NCBI GenBank assembly: GCA_001310555.1
Contig: BAXO01000023.1
Coordinates: 1 to 61,716 of the forward strand
Length of the DNA stretch: 61,716 nucleotides
Origin: Bacillus sp. JCM 19058
GTDB taxonomy: Bacteria > Bacillota > Bacilli > Bacillales_H > Bacillaceae_D
Direction: 5' to 3'
Position 1 is the first letter of the stretch. Every line of letters begins with the position of its first letter. Under the pieces are notes generated by a model. The model searched no databases, was not told the DNA's origin, and saw only the letters and a program-made list of their open reading frames with translations. The position numbers and the translations under genes are program-made. Positions 51,202 to 61,334 of this stretch are shown here, one piece after another.

Positions 51202-51760
51202 CTATTCTTTCTTCTGCTCTGGTTGGATCGGAACAATATCGTATATTTCTTCGCTTTCAAAAAGATGAATGACTTTCTGTAGCCATTCATAATATTGCTG
51301 GGCGTGTTCGAGTTTTTCCAGATCGTGGGCCACCGCTTTTCGTATCTCTTCATGTTCAGAGCTTTCCAAATGGGTAAGGGTTTGCCGCATTTCACGAACG
51401 GCCTTGAAATTATTGTCAACAGAGTTACGCCACCGTTTCACAAATACAGTTGAAAACGACTTATACCAATCCTTTTCGGCTTGATATAAATCCTTACGGG
51501 TTCCTTTTTGCCAAACCTTTTCAACCATGTTGGCCTCTGAAAGTGTTCGAATTCCCGTACTCATACTCGTCTTGCTCATTTCCAATGCCTTACTCATCTG
51601 ATCGAGTGTCATTGGAGCTTCCGAAAATAGAACAGTTCCGTACAACCTGCCGATGGACGGTGAGATTCCGTAAAGGTATATATTTTTTTGCCAATGCTTG
51701 AATGAATTTTTCACGAGCGAGTGAGAGCTCCTCCCACTGTTCATCATTCCGATCACTCAT
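51202..51760 (-). CDS. GbsR/OpcR-family repressor of betaine uptake (frame broken once)
   Basis: About 185-residue MarR-type dimeric repressor of the GbsR/YvaV group. It starts MSDRNDEQWEELSLAREKF behind GGAGGGA. After the T run near 51681-51687 the frame continues NIYLYGISPSIGRLYGTVLF, then the HTH MTLDQMSKALEMSKTSMSTGIRTLSEANMVEKVW. GbsR senses choline and represses betaine genes; OpcR controls OpuC. It is divergent from opuAA, with a perfect 44-bp palindrome in the gap, so it very likely controls the OpuA operon. Confidence 0.88.
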
Positions 51761-51900
51761 GATCCCAACTCCCTCCCAAATCAAACAGCTCAATACTAAT
51801 ACTGACAGTATCCATTAGAATTTTACCAAAAAGAATTTTGGAGGGAAAGATGTTGATTGCTTATTATTTGCTAGCATTATAGAGAAATAAGGAGGAAAAC

Positions 51901-51944
51901 ATTTATATATTACGTACAGTTTAAACTGTACGTAATATATAAAT
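51901..51944. promoter_or_regulatory. Perfect 44-bp palindrome, probable operator
   Basis: The centre lies between 51922 and 51923, and every one of the 22 base pairs outward matches (inner half AAACTGTACGTAATATATAA). It lies 22 bases upstream of the opuA -35 box and between gbsR-like and opuAA. It is the obvious candidate binding site for the GbsR-like repressor, possibly as two dimers. The transcript could also fold into a long hairpin. Confidence 0.75.
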
Positions 51945-51965
51945 AAAACGAACGGTTTACTACGT

Positions 51966-51994
51966 TTGCTAGAGTAATTGAAAGGCTGTATAGT
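51966..51994 (+). promoter_or_regulatory. Sigma-A promoter of opuA
   Basis: TTGCTA at 51966-51971 and TATAGT at 51989-51994 with a 17-base spacer, 45 bases ahead of the opuAA start. Confidence 0.6.
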
Positions 51995-52038
51995 AAATAA
52001 GGCAGATTGTTAGTGAGTACGGCAAAGAGGTGGGGAAT

Positions 52039-53258
52039 TTGTCCAAGATAAAAGTAGAAGGACTGACAAAGGTTTTTGGTAAAAAGCCAAAGCGTGCCTT
52101 GGATTTACTAGCTCAAAATAAATCAAAGGACTCGATATTGAAGGAAACAGGGATGACTGTTGGAGTCAACCAAGCAAACTTTGAAGTCGAGAGCGGAGAA
52201 ATCTTTGTCATAATGGGTTTGTCTGGAAGCGGCAAATCAACGATCGTTCGCTTATTGAATCGACTAATCGAGCCGTCCGCCGGAAGCGTGTGGCTTGATG
52301 GTGAGGATTTAGCGAAGATGGAAGAGAAGAAGCTACGTGAAGTAAGAAGGAAAAAGATGGGGATGGTTTTCCAAAAATTCGGTCTTTTTCCAAATCGAAC
52401 CGTTCTAGAAAATGTTGAGTATGGACTCGAGGTGCAAGGAATCAACCGTGCCATTCGGCGTGACGCCGCACGGAGTTCATTAGAGCTCGTTGGCTTAAAG
52501 GGCTATGAAGATAAATACCCGAATGAGCTTTCCGGTGGGATGCAGCAGCGTGTCGGGTTAGCACGCGCTCTAGCAAACGATCCGGATGTATTGCTGATGG
52601 ATGAAGCCTTCTCTGCACTTGATCCGCTGATTAGAAAGGATATGCAGGATGAGCTTCAGGATCTGCAGGAAAAAAAATGAAGAAAACGATTATTTTCATT
52701 ACACACGATTTGGATGAAGCTTTAAAAATCGGTGATCGCATCATGATCATGAAAGATGGTGCTGTCGTTCAAATCGGAACACCTGAAGATATTTTGACGA
52801 ATCCGGAAAATGACTATGTCGAAAAGTTTATTGAAGATGTCGATCGTTCGAAGGTATTTACTGCAGAGCACGTAATGATTCGCCCGGAAACTGTCAGATT
52901 GGAGAAAGACGGACCGAGAGTGGCGATCCAGCGTATGAAGGATGCGGGTCTATCGAGCATTTATGTGACGAAGAGAAATAAAGAATTAGTCGGGATCGTC
53001 CATGCCAGTGAAGTATCAGAGCTGATCAAGAGTAAAGGAAGCAGTCTTGAAAGCATAATTCAGACGGATGTCCCGAGGGTATCACCTGAGACATCGCTCC
53101 ATGATTTATTAGATACGGTGTCAACGAGCCCTATACCGATATCAGTCGTTGAGGACGGTAAGCTGAAAGGAATTATCGTAAGAGGCTCTGTACTCGGTGC
53201 GCTCTCAGGAAATGAGGTGGATTTTAATGGACAACATGCCGCGCCTGCCTTTAGCTGA
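52039..53258 (+). CDS. opuAA: Glycine betaine ABC transporter ATPase OpuAA (frame broken once)
   Basis: About 406-residue ATPase of the OpuA osmoprotectant importer. Walker [18 protein letters not shown]-loop [13 protein letters not shown], signature [15 protein letters not shown], Walker [14 protein letters not shown], then [18 protein letters not shown]-terminal pair of CBS domains ([35 protein letters not shown]) can sense ionic strength. The break is the A run at 52670-52677. TTG 52039 gives [14 protein letters not shown] with AGAGGTGG at good spacing; GTG 52030 is the alternative. It overlaps opuAB. Confidence 0.92.
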
Positions 53259-54080
53259 TTGGATTGACTCGTTCGTCGAGTGGCTAAAGGGTGCCAATAT
53301 TTTTTTTCCGCTCGATACGTAACAGTATCGATTGGATGGTCGGAACGAGCGGAGACATTTTAGGATTTCCACCTTCTTGGGTGCTGATTTTGCTAATTGT
53401 TGTGGCAACTATATTCATTAACCGTAAAAAAATGGGGGTTACCCGTTTTTGTTTTAATCGGGTTAGTATTAATTGACAATTTAGGGTATTGGAATGATAT
53501 GATCCAAACCTTATCTCTCGTCTTAACTAGTGGCTTCATTTCCGTTGTGTTGGGAATTCCGCTAGGGATCTGGATGTCAAAAAGCAAGGTAGTTGAAAGC
53601 ATACTAAAACCAGTCCTTGATTTGATGCAAACAATGCCTGCCTTCGTATACTTAATTCCAGCCGTCGCGTTTTTCGGAATCGGGATGGTTCCCGGGGTAG
53701 TCGCTTCAGTCATTTTCTCGATGCCACCTACTGTTCGCCTAACGAATCTTGGTATTCGCCAAGTATCGACAGAGCTGATTGAAGCGGCAGATGCCTTTGG
53801 TTCAACCGGTTCGCAAAAGCTGTTTAAGGTTGAATTACCGATGGCAAAGGGAACGATTATGGCTGGGGTGAATCAAAGCATTATGCTGGCGTTATCAATG
53901 GTCGTAATTGCAGCCATGATCGGGGCGCGAGGTCTAGGTCAGCAAGTGTATTACGCAGTAGGTCAAAACAATGTCGGTGCCGGATTTGAAACTGGTTTTG
54001 CCATCGTCATCATTGCGATTATTCTTGATCGGTTAACGCAAAGCTTTGCTCGCGACAAGCGAGATGTTGAGCACGGATGA
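53227..54080 (+). CDS. opuAB: Glycine betaine ABC transporter permease OpuAB (frame broken)
   Basis: About 282-residue permease. The amphipathic start [20 protein letters not shown] precedes TM helices VLILLIVVATIFI and VFVLIGLVLIDNLGYW. The EAA-type coupling loop is ELIEAADAFGSTGSQKLFKVELP, and MLALSMVVIAAMIGARGLGQQV is typical of OpuAB/ProW. Breaks are at the T run at 53300-53307 and the A run at 53424-53431. GAGGTGG is the RBS; the start lies inside the opuAA 3' end, so the genes are coupled. Confidence 0.9.
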
Positions 54081-54202
54081 ATAAGGAAAGGAAATTACGG
54101 CTCAATCGTTAACTGCTAACGGTTAGGAACAGCTGCTTTTCCCTTAGTTTGGGTTACAAAGTCAAGCTTTCTAAATAATAATAAACAAAGGAGCGGTCAA
54201 TC

Positions 54203-55129
54203 ATGAAAAAGAACTGGAAGCATGTTGGATTTATAGCTGGGTTGTCATTATCTCTCGCTTTAGCAGGCTGTGGAGACGGTGATACAAACGAGCCAGCTGA
54301 TGAAAATGAAGGCTCGACCGATGAAGCGGCAGACACGACAAATATCGGTGAAGAGCTCGATTACACAATTACTGGAATCGATGCTGGTGCTGGTGTGATG
54401 CAGGCGGCAAACGATGCGCTTGACGTTTATGGCTTAGATCAATACACCGTGCAGTCAAGCTCGGATGCAGCGATGACGAGTGCGTTGGATACAGCAATTG
54501 CAAATGAAGAGCCGATTGTTGTCACAGGCTGGAATCCGCATTGGAAGTTTGCGCGCTATGACTTGAAATACCTTGAGGATCCTGAAGGAGTCTTTGGCGA
54601 AGCTGAGGATATTCATACGTTTGCCCGCGAAGGGTTAGCTGAAGATATGCCTGAGGCTTACGAAGTGCTAAACAACTTCTTCTGGACAGAAGATGATATG
54701 GGTGTCATCATGGATGAAATTCAAGATGGAGAGGATCCAGAAGTTGCTGCTTCCAATTGGGTTGAAGCAAACCAAGATAAAGTGGCAGAATGGACAGAGG
54801 GAGTAGACTCGGTCGATGGTGAATCGATTAGCTTAGTCTTTGTCGCTTGGGACTCCGAAACGGCGTCAACGAACATGATCAAAGCAGTACTAGAAGATTT
54901 AGGTTATAATGTGGAAATTAGTCCGATGGAAAGTGCCTTTATGTGGGAGGCAATTGCTAGTGGAGAGGCAGACGCAATGGTAGCCGCATGGCTCCCGACA
55001 ACACATGCTGCCTACTACGAAGACTTTGAAGATCAAGTCGACGATTTAGGTGCGAACCTTGAAGGAGCAAAAATCGGACTCGTCGTACCAGCGTATATGG
55101 ATATTACCTCAATTGAGGATCTAAAATAG
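54203..55129 (+). CDS. opuAC: Glycine betaine-binding lipoprotein OpuAC
   Basis: 308 residues, intact. The signal peptide ends in lipobox LAGC (Cys23). An acidic linker (DGDTNEPADENEG) precedes the OpuAC domain: TITGIDAGAGVMQAANDAL, VVTGWNPHWKFARYDLKYLED, FVAWDSETASTNMIKAVLE and GLVVPAYMDITSIEDLK. The Trp residues of the aromatic betaine cage (NPHW, later AAWLPTTH) are visible. The domain order is that of B. subtilis OpuAC, swapped relative to ProX. The mature protein is notably Asp/Glu-rich, as in salt- or alkali-adapted species. GGAG precedes the ATG; it is the last gene of the operon. Confidence 0.95.
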   Translation: MKKNWKHVGFIAGLSLSLALAGCGDGDTNEPADENEGSTDEAADTTNIGEELDYTITGIDAGAGVMQAANDALDVYGLDQYTVQSSSDAAMTSALDTAIANEEPIVVTGWNPHWKFARYDLKYLEDPEGVFGEAEDIHTFAREGLAEDMPEAYEVLNNFFWTEDDMGVIMDEIQDGEDPEVAASNWVEANQDKVAEWTEGVDSVDGESISLVFVAWDSETASTNMIKAVLEDLGYNVEISPMESAFMWEAIASGEADAMVAAWLPTTHAAYYEDFEDQVDDLGANLEGAKIGLVVPAYMDITSIEDLK

Positions 55130-55137
55130 GACACATC

Positions 55138-55164
55138 AAAACCAGCTCTCAGAGCTGGTTTTTT
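55138..55164 (+). terminator. Terminator of the opuA operon
   Basis: ACCAGCTC pairs with GAGCTGGT around TCA, followed by TTTTTT, 12 bases after the opuAC stop. Confidence 0.85.
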
Positions 55165-55339
55165 GTTTATGTTTATTGATTTTGGAGAAGTGGGAATACA
55201 GAATGATCGTTTGATAAAATGGAAAAAATGCGAATCGAATAGAAAAGAAGGGGATGTGGTACTAGCTCAAACAAATTAAAAGCGTGCGGAAGCGAGGAGG
55301 CTTGACTTTTGCTAATTAGGTAGTACCAGCGGAGTTGCC

Positions 55340-55440
55340 TTTCCTGCTGGAAAGGGACGACTCGCTCCTTACTTCCTTTTCCTTTGTTCATTCGGATTTG
55401 ACAGTTGGACAAGTCAATCCGTTAGCTTAATGCTAGGCTC
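55340..55440 (-). pseudogene. Tyrosine recombinase (integrase) fragment
   Basis: Reverse-strand text DLSNCQIRMNKGKGSKERVVPF matches the conserved beta-strand region before the catalytic Lys of Xer/phage-type tyrosine recombinases (GKGxKER.VP). Upstream and downstream frames are broken and no catalytic Arg, His or Tyr regions can be found, so it is a small remnant of a mobile element. Confidence 0.55.
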
Positions 55441-55847
55441 CACCATAACATTATCCATGATTCGCATCTGTGTATTCCAAAAAAGCTTAGAAGCCCTTTG
55501 GTTCTATTACTCCATGATAAAGAATGCTTACGCGACTGTTCTCTTTTTTTCAAAGTAATGGATAGGGCGTATCTCCATGCCTCAGCCGAGCTGTTCACCT
55601 TCCTATACTTGTATGGTTATGACTAATAACTCAAGTGCTTCATGCAAAAGCGTTCATTTGTCATAAGAGAAGAAACCCTCTTATGTTTTTTATTGAGAGG
55701 ACGCAACGCGTCCATATTTTAATATGCAAGAAAAGAAACAGGGTTAATTGAGCACGCTTCTTTTTAAATAACACAGAAGGCTAAAGAGTTTTTACTATTT
55801 GTTCCAGCACAAAAAGGTCATTCTTATTACACCTAACTAGTTTTATT
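55441..55847. other. Intergenic debris, no gene seen
   Basis: AT-rich sequence between the integrase remnant and yxeA without a recognised gene or clear repeat boundary. An inverted repeat GAGAGGACGCAACGCGTCC at 55694 is noted, without interpretation. Confidence 0.35.
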
Positions 55848-56168
55848 CTATGGCATTTCACCCTCATTTATAAATTTATATTCTATTGAGTACGTCCCTT
55901 TCGCGAGCACTCTTACGAATGTGCCTGGTTCGAGCCTTGTGCTGGAGCTAAATACCACTCGTTTTATTTCTTTGTTTTCGTTAACACCTTTCAGGTCATA
56001 CTTAAATCTTCCGTCATCATCTATAGGTTCATCTTCATCTTGAACCTCCACATAAACATAGTCTTCAGCAATCAATGGATTAAAACGATCGAATATCTCT
56101 TGAAAGAAGAAGTATAGGCTTGCAATTGCAATAATTAGAACGAGACATGAGATAAGAATCTTTTTCAT
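55848..56168 (-). CDS. yxeA: YxeA-family exported protein
   Basis: 106-residue protein of the YxeA (DUF1093) family. The N-terminal signal/anchor MKKILISCLVLIIAIASLYFF precedes an OB-like exported domain (DYVYVEVQDEDEP, YDLKGVNENKEIKRVVFSSS, GTFVRVLAKGTYSIEYKFIN). The ATG at 56168 is preceded by GGAAGAAAA; an earlier in-frame ATG lacks an RBS. It is the last gene of the yxd operon, as in B. subtilis, and lies 16 bases after yxdM. It may support resistance to host-defence peptides; mechanism unknown. Confidence 0.88.
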   Translation of the reverse strand: MKKILISCLVLIIAIASLYFFFQEIFDRFNPLIAEDYVYVEVQDEDEPIDDDGRFKYDLKGVNENKEIKRVVFSSSTRLEPGTFVRVLAKGTYSIEYKFINEGEMP

Positions 56169-56184
56169 AAAATTTTCTTCCTTT

Positions 56185-58109
56185 CTATAAAGCATTTGTG
56201 ACGATGCTTTTGTAATACCGAATGGTAACCACGGTAAACATTAAATAGATAACAATATACGCTGTCATACTAATGATGATTGGGGTGAGCATGCTTGCGG
56301 CGATGAGAACAGAACCTACGTTAAGAGCAAAAGCAGCGTGAGTTAACCCAATTCCTAGAGGAATTAAATAAACAAAGAGCTGTTTACGGATGATGCCTTT
56401 CATCAGATCGTTTACTTGAAATCCGAGTTGTCGCAATGTCCGATAATGGTTTCTTTCTTGTTCAGCCTCTGTCATTTGTTTAAAGTACAAAATACTTCCC
56501 GTTGAAAGGAGAAACACAAAGCCTAAAAAGCCGGCGATGAAAATGAGGAGTCCGAAGGTATGAAGCGATCCCTCGTATACGGAATAAAAGTCAGTGAGAT
56601 ATTGGTCACTGTCCACATTCGTTAGAAAGATGTCAGATGCGGTATTTGATTTCTCAGTATCCAATAAGTGAAACACCTCAAAGGTCAAAAATTCTTTGTT
56701 CTCATCCTCCTGAATGCTGTCTCTCATTCTCTCGAAGGTTTCTTCCGAAACAAGTAATTGATCGCCATAGAAAATGTAATTCATCACGTTTTCAAGCTTA
56801 GACTTGGAGACAGTTAGTCGATTTGCTGCATTGTTTGATGCGTACTGCACGTCTTTTGGAGATAAAACCTCCCTTCCTTCTATAACGGCTCGCGAACTAT
56901 GATAGATGGCCTCACCATCTTGGGGACGCTCAAGATCTAATCCAACCTGCGCCATCTGCTCTGCAGAGAAAAGCATAAACGTTCTGTGACGAATGTCTAC
57001 ACTTGGATCCTGCTCCACCCATGCGCCATCAAATCGTATGGCATCTAGTTGATAATGGTCGAATTCAATCTGCTCCTTTTCTAACCTACTTGATATAATA
57101 GCGGCTTCCTCCGACATATTTTCCACTGCAAAATCAAAAGGCATCGCCAATCTCGTATCGTTTTCGATTGAATAATATAAGGAATATGAAAGTGAAATCA
57201 TCGTAATCGTCATGGCAGACAATATAGTAATTAAGGTTAACGAATTGGCGTGACCTTTCATTCTGTGCATTAATGGTGCTACCGACAGGCTATTATACAA
57301 GCCAAGATTTCCATTTTTCTTTTTTCGAAAAACATATAATATCCAGCTTATTGTTGTATGGAAGACTAAATAGGTTCCAAGTATGGTACTGGCGAGAACT
57401 AGTAACATAAGAAACATCAGCACATCTGCATGGTCTACAATCAAGGTAGACACATAATAGCCAAACCCGATTAGACTTACCCCTGCTAACCCTAAAATGC
57501 TTGAAACGATGCTTGGACGTTTGACAAAGGTATCATTTTGGTTATTTGCTTGAAACAATTGAAGTAGTGTACTGCGATAAACCGTCCCTATAATTTGTAA
57601 GGATGTGACAGCAATTAAGCAAATAAAAACAGCAATTGTTTGGATGGCTGCTTGGCTGGAGAAGGTTAAGCCAACCATAGCTTCAAGGCCTATCAGGTTC
57701 ATAAACAATAAAAGAAAGAGTCGCGAGAGCAAAGCTCCAACTATCATTCCGATAAGTAAAGCTCCTAGACCAAGAATAGTGTGTTCAAAGATCAGTACCC
57801 GAGCGACCCATGCCTTAGACAAGCCAATTAACTGATACAATCCGATTTCTTGACTACGTCTTCTAATAAAGATGCTCGTAGCGTACATCGTAAACACAAT
57901 GGTAATGAGAATGAGTAATATTCCAGCGACTTGAAATGCTGTTGAGAAGTTCATGCTAGCTTTAGCCATATTAACAATGGTTTGGTCATTTTGTAGGGTA
58001 GAAAAGATAAAATACAAACTTATGCTGAAGATCATCGCGAAAAAAAATAGAGATAATACATTTTGATGTTTTTTCGCATGCTGCGAATCACTAATTTCTG
58101 TGTGGTCAT
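56185..58109 (-). CDS. yxdM: BceB-type peptide ABC transporter permease (frame broken once)
   Basis: About 640-residue FtsX-like permease with ten predicted TM helices and a large extracellular domain between TM7 and TM8 (about residues 310-510, [20 protein letters not shown]) that would recognise the peptide. The first helix [14 protein letters not shown] and the FtsX block [20 protein letters not shown] with [17 protein letters not shown] are conserved. The start [14 protein letters not shown] follows GGAGGAGG; an extra A/T in the run at 58040-58047 shifts the frame after the first 20 codons. It overlaps yxdL by ATGA. BceAB-type transporters are both sensor partners and detoxifiers. Confidence 0.92.
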
Positions 58110-58886
58110 TTCTGCTGGCCTCCTCCAAGAACAGCTTGCATATCAAGAATGTCCTTAAAGAAGGATTCTCTCGTTTTCTCTCCTTGGTACAATTCAGAAA
58201 AAAAATTGTTCCGTCCTTTAGAAAGACAACACGATTACAATAGCTAGAGGCCAACGGGTCATGAGTAACCATGACAATGGTAACTTGTCGTGTTTGGTTG
58301 ATCTCATGTAAATTCTCTAATAAATTGGAGGCTGCTTTTGAATCAAGGCTCCGGTAGGCTCATCAGCAAATACTAGCGAAGGAGAATGAATTAATGCTCG
58401 TGCTGCAGAGGTTCGTTGCTTTTGACCACCTGAAATTTCAGAAGGGTACTTATTCGCTAACTCCTTAATTCCTAACATCTCTGCGATGGCATTAAACTCT
58501 GTTTCAGCCTGATCTTTGCTTATTTTTGTTAACGAAACAGGTAACAAAATGTTTTCTTTCACCGTTAACGTATCAAGAAGATTATAGTCCTGAAAAATAA
58601 AGCCTAGATGCCGGCGGCGAATGCTTGAAAGTTGGTTATCTTTCATGTTTGAAATCTCGTGCTCATTTATAAAAATGTGGCCAACTGTGGCACGATCAAT
58701 CGTGGCTAACGTATTAAGAAGCGTCGTCTTACCTGAGCCTGAAGGTCCCATGATGCCAACAAATTCACCTTCCAGCACACGAAGGTCGATTCCATTTAAG
58801 ACTTGTTGAGCATTTCCCTTTGAACCATAGGATTTACGTACTCCTTCAGCGATTAAAACGGTATTAGGTGTCTGTTGAATTGTCAT
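58106..58886 (-). CDS. yxdL: BceA-type peptide ABC transporter ATPase (frame broken)
   Basis: About 260 residues. Walker [16 protein letters not shown]-loop [18 protein letters not shown], signature [17 protein letters not shown], Walker [14 protein letters not shown], then [16 protein letters not shown]. Indels near 58337 (missing C after GA) and at the A run at 58198-58205 put the second half out of frame; the last residues overlap yxdM by ATGA. The start is MTIQQTPN with GGAG nine bases upstream. Confidence 0.92.
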
Positions 58887-58956
58887 CTTGTACACTCCAA
58901 TCAAGTTGGTATAGATACAGTGTAGTTCTTTATTGACTCTAGGTCGTGCGCTTTAG

Positions 58957-58992
58957 GTGATAAAATAGGGTTGAATGTGATATTTTTGTCAC
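58957..58992 (-). promoter_or_regulatory. Probable YxdJ-binding region upstream of yxdL
   Basis: GTGATA occurs at 58957-58962 and 58977-58982, 20 bases apart, and GTGA-8-TCAC forms an inverted repeat at 58977-58992. It lies about 80 bases upstream of yxdL after the terminator that ends yxdJK, where an inducible promoter is expected. Confidence 0.45.
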
Positions 58993-59000
58993 TTAAACAA

Positions 59001-59039
59001 ATAAAAAGTAGTCAGATTATGAATAGGTTCTGACTACTT
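59001..59039 (-). terminator. Terminator between yxdK and yxdL
   Basis: On the reverse strand AAGTAGTCAGA pairs with TCTGACTACTT, followed by TTTTTAT, just after the yxdK stop. This splits the locus into a yxdJK and a yxdLM-yxeA transcript. Confidence 0.75.
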
Positions 59040-59053
59040 CGTTATGCTCTAAT

Positions 59054-60091
59054 TTATAACAATGATTGTCTAATTTGTTCAAATGAATTGGTGCTAGTAA
59101 AGATCATTGAAACCGATGTGCCTTCGCCAACAATGGAAGAAACATCAAGTTGGATATGTAACTTTTTGCTTATTTCTTGTGCAAGGTAAAGCCCCATTCC
59201 GGTAGCAGTGTGCTGTACTCGACCATTTTCCCCCGTAAAGCCTCGATCAAATATACGAGGGAGATCATGCGCTTGAATGCCCGATCCTTCGTCTTTAATG
59301 TTTACTATAACAGATTTATTTTCATCTGAACCCACGTTTATGACGATTGTTCCATTTGCGGGGCTGTATTTAATGGCATTTGTTAAAAGCTGCCGCATGA
59401 CAAACCCGCACCACTTTTTATCCGTATAAACGTAGATGCAGTGTTTCCCGTTATTTCGACAGCTAAATTCTTTTCCATACACCAGATTGATAGCTCACGA
59501 ATCTCTTCTTTTAGCAAAGCGTTCACTTTCAGCTTTTCAGGCAGCAGGTCTGAGTCTAGAGTGGCTAATCGTGAAATATAAAGTTGTCGGTCAAGTAGTA
59601 AGTGTACCTTTAGCCAAGTTGTATGAAGCTTTTGAGCTAACTCATTCGACCGATGAGCATCAATGGTTATCTTCATCGCTGTAAGAGGCGTTTTCATTTC
59701 ATGAACCCATGAGGCAAGATCATTATGATCCCTTTGTTGTAAGACGTGATCCTCACGACGTTTGTTTTGATTTTGCTCATCAATGGTTTGGAAAAGTGAA
59801 TACAAAATACGGTCAGGAAAATGGCTATCAGGAGAAGGGATGCTTTCAAACCAGTCATCGTCCAGATCGTCAAAAAGCGTAAGTAAGGATTTATAATAAG
59901 AGGTTTCTTTTTTTGTACCTCCAAACAAAAAAAACAACACAGATCGTTAGAAATAACCCATTTAAATAAATGATTGAGTAGGGCTCCACATGAATGCCCG
60001 CATCAAATAGGATTAAAGCGTTCGTAAGTAGAAGGAGTATCACAATTAGGCCAATCCAACTCTTTTTATAATTGACATAAGAGATAAACAA
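59054..60091 (-). CDS. yxdK: Intramembrane-sensing histidine kinase (BceS type, frame broken)
   Basis: About 345 residues. Two TM helices (WIGLIVILLLLTNALIL and IIYLNGLFLTICVVFFVW) are separated by only about 10 residues, the hallmark of intramembrane-sensing kinases that get their signal from the BceAB-type transporter. H-box is DLASWVHEMKTPLTAMKI, N-box RQLLTNAIKYSPANG, G1 IKDEGSGIQ and G2 ATGMGLYLAQEIS. Indels lie at the A run near 59910 and near 59415. The start TTG 60091 follows GGAGGG with spacing seven; it lies 11 bases after the yxdJ stop. Confidence 0.9.
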
Positions 60092-60102
60092 TTTGGACCC
60101 TC

Positions 60103-60787
60103 CTATAGTGTAATGGCCATATATCCGAGCCCTTTTTTTTGTTACAATTCCATTGGCTAAGTTAAGTGATGAGAGCTTTTGTCGTAACCGTGTGATGTTG
60201 GCTGTAAGCGTATTGTCATTAATAAATTGATCATCCTCCCAAAGCATTTTCATCAGTTCATTACGTGAGATGATTTCATTATTTGATCTGACTAATACCG
60301 AAAGAATAAAAAATTCATTTTTTTGTAAGCTCAATGGTTATCCCATCCTTATAAATTCCTCCACTTTTTAAGTCAATAATGGCTTGATTCCATTCAATGA
60401 CATCGGCCGATGCTTCTTCATACGTATACGTCTGCGAAGAATTGCCTGAATTTTGGCGAGAAGGACATCCATATGAAAAGGTTTTTGTACGTAATCGTCT
60501 GCCCCTAAGTTCATGGCCATTACCATATCCATCGGATGATCTCTTGATGAGAGAAAGATAATGGGCACTTTGGATACGGTACGTATTTCCCGACACCAAT
60601 GGAAGCCATCAAATTTAGGAAGCTGTATATCAATCATGACTAAGTGGGGCCGATGCGCGACAAAATCTTCCATTACAAGAGAAAAATCATTTGGACTACT
60701 TACATTATATGACCACTGGCTTAATCCTTCTTTTAATGCTTCTAAGAGAAGGGAGTCATCTTCAATAATAAAAATATTCATATTCAT
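60103..60787 (-). CDS. yxdJ: BceR-type response regulator (frame broken)
   Basis: About 228 residues. Receiver: MNIFIIEDDSLLLEALKEG, phospho-Asp in LVMIDIQLPKFDGFHWC, VPIIFLSSRDHPMD, DDYVQKPFHM. The OmpR-type winged helix reads LTKNEFFILSVLVRSNNEII and ITRLRQKLSSLNLANGIVTKKG, ending LGYMAITL after correction of the A run at 60132-60139. Another indel near 60440-60330 separates the two halves. AAGGAGGG precedes the ATG. First gene of the yxd locus; controls yxdLM-yxeA. Confidence 0.9.
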
Positions 60788-60883
60788 TTTGAGCCCTCCT
60801 TCTTCTATACGTTCTATACTAAATTATTCACCATTAGAAAGCTATTAATTGTTCCTATCACTAAATCAACTATTTGGGTCCAT

Positions 60884-61162
60884 TTAGCCAGTGTGTTTAT
60901 AATGGCCCATCAGTGAATGTACCATTCTAGGGTATTGAACGGCGGCCTGAAGCGCGACAGAACCACCAATGCTGTAACCGAAGATGTCAGCCCGATCCAT
61001 TCCGATGCTTCACAACAAGGCGGCCGTATCATCAGCCGTGTATCTTATTCTGAGCGGGCGATCAACATCCGCTGTATGACCATGCCCCTGTTATTCGATA
61101 ATAATGACGTGCAGGTGTTCCACGAGTTCGGGAAGGATGTTGACAAACATGCCACCAGCATT
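60884..61162 (-). pseudogene. Alpha/beta hydrolase remnant
   Basis: The reverse strand reads GGMFVNILPELVEHLHVIII, a stop, QGHGHTADVDRPL, another stop, then DIFGYSIGGSVALQAAVQYP, the nucleophile elbow GxSxG of an alpha/beta hydrolase. Two in-frame stops, loss of both ends and a richer GC content than the surroundings indicate a true decayed gene, unlike the single-indel genes elsewhere. Confidence 0.7.
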
Positions 61163-61334
61163 TTTAACGCTTAGTTTGCCGGATTTGCTCGTACTATCCC
61201 TAATTGAAATATTGACCAGCTCTTAAAGGAAGGCCTTTCGGCACGCTAAGTAAGTTTTTTAATAAATTTTTGAAAAAAGTATTGTATTCATTTAGAATCT
61301 ATAATACTATTAATTTATAATTATTTTTGTGGAT
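61163..61334. other. Intergenic, no gene seen
   Basis: AT-rich stretch between the hydrolase remnant and the first cre-like site. No frame with an RBS was found. Confidence 0.35.
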
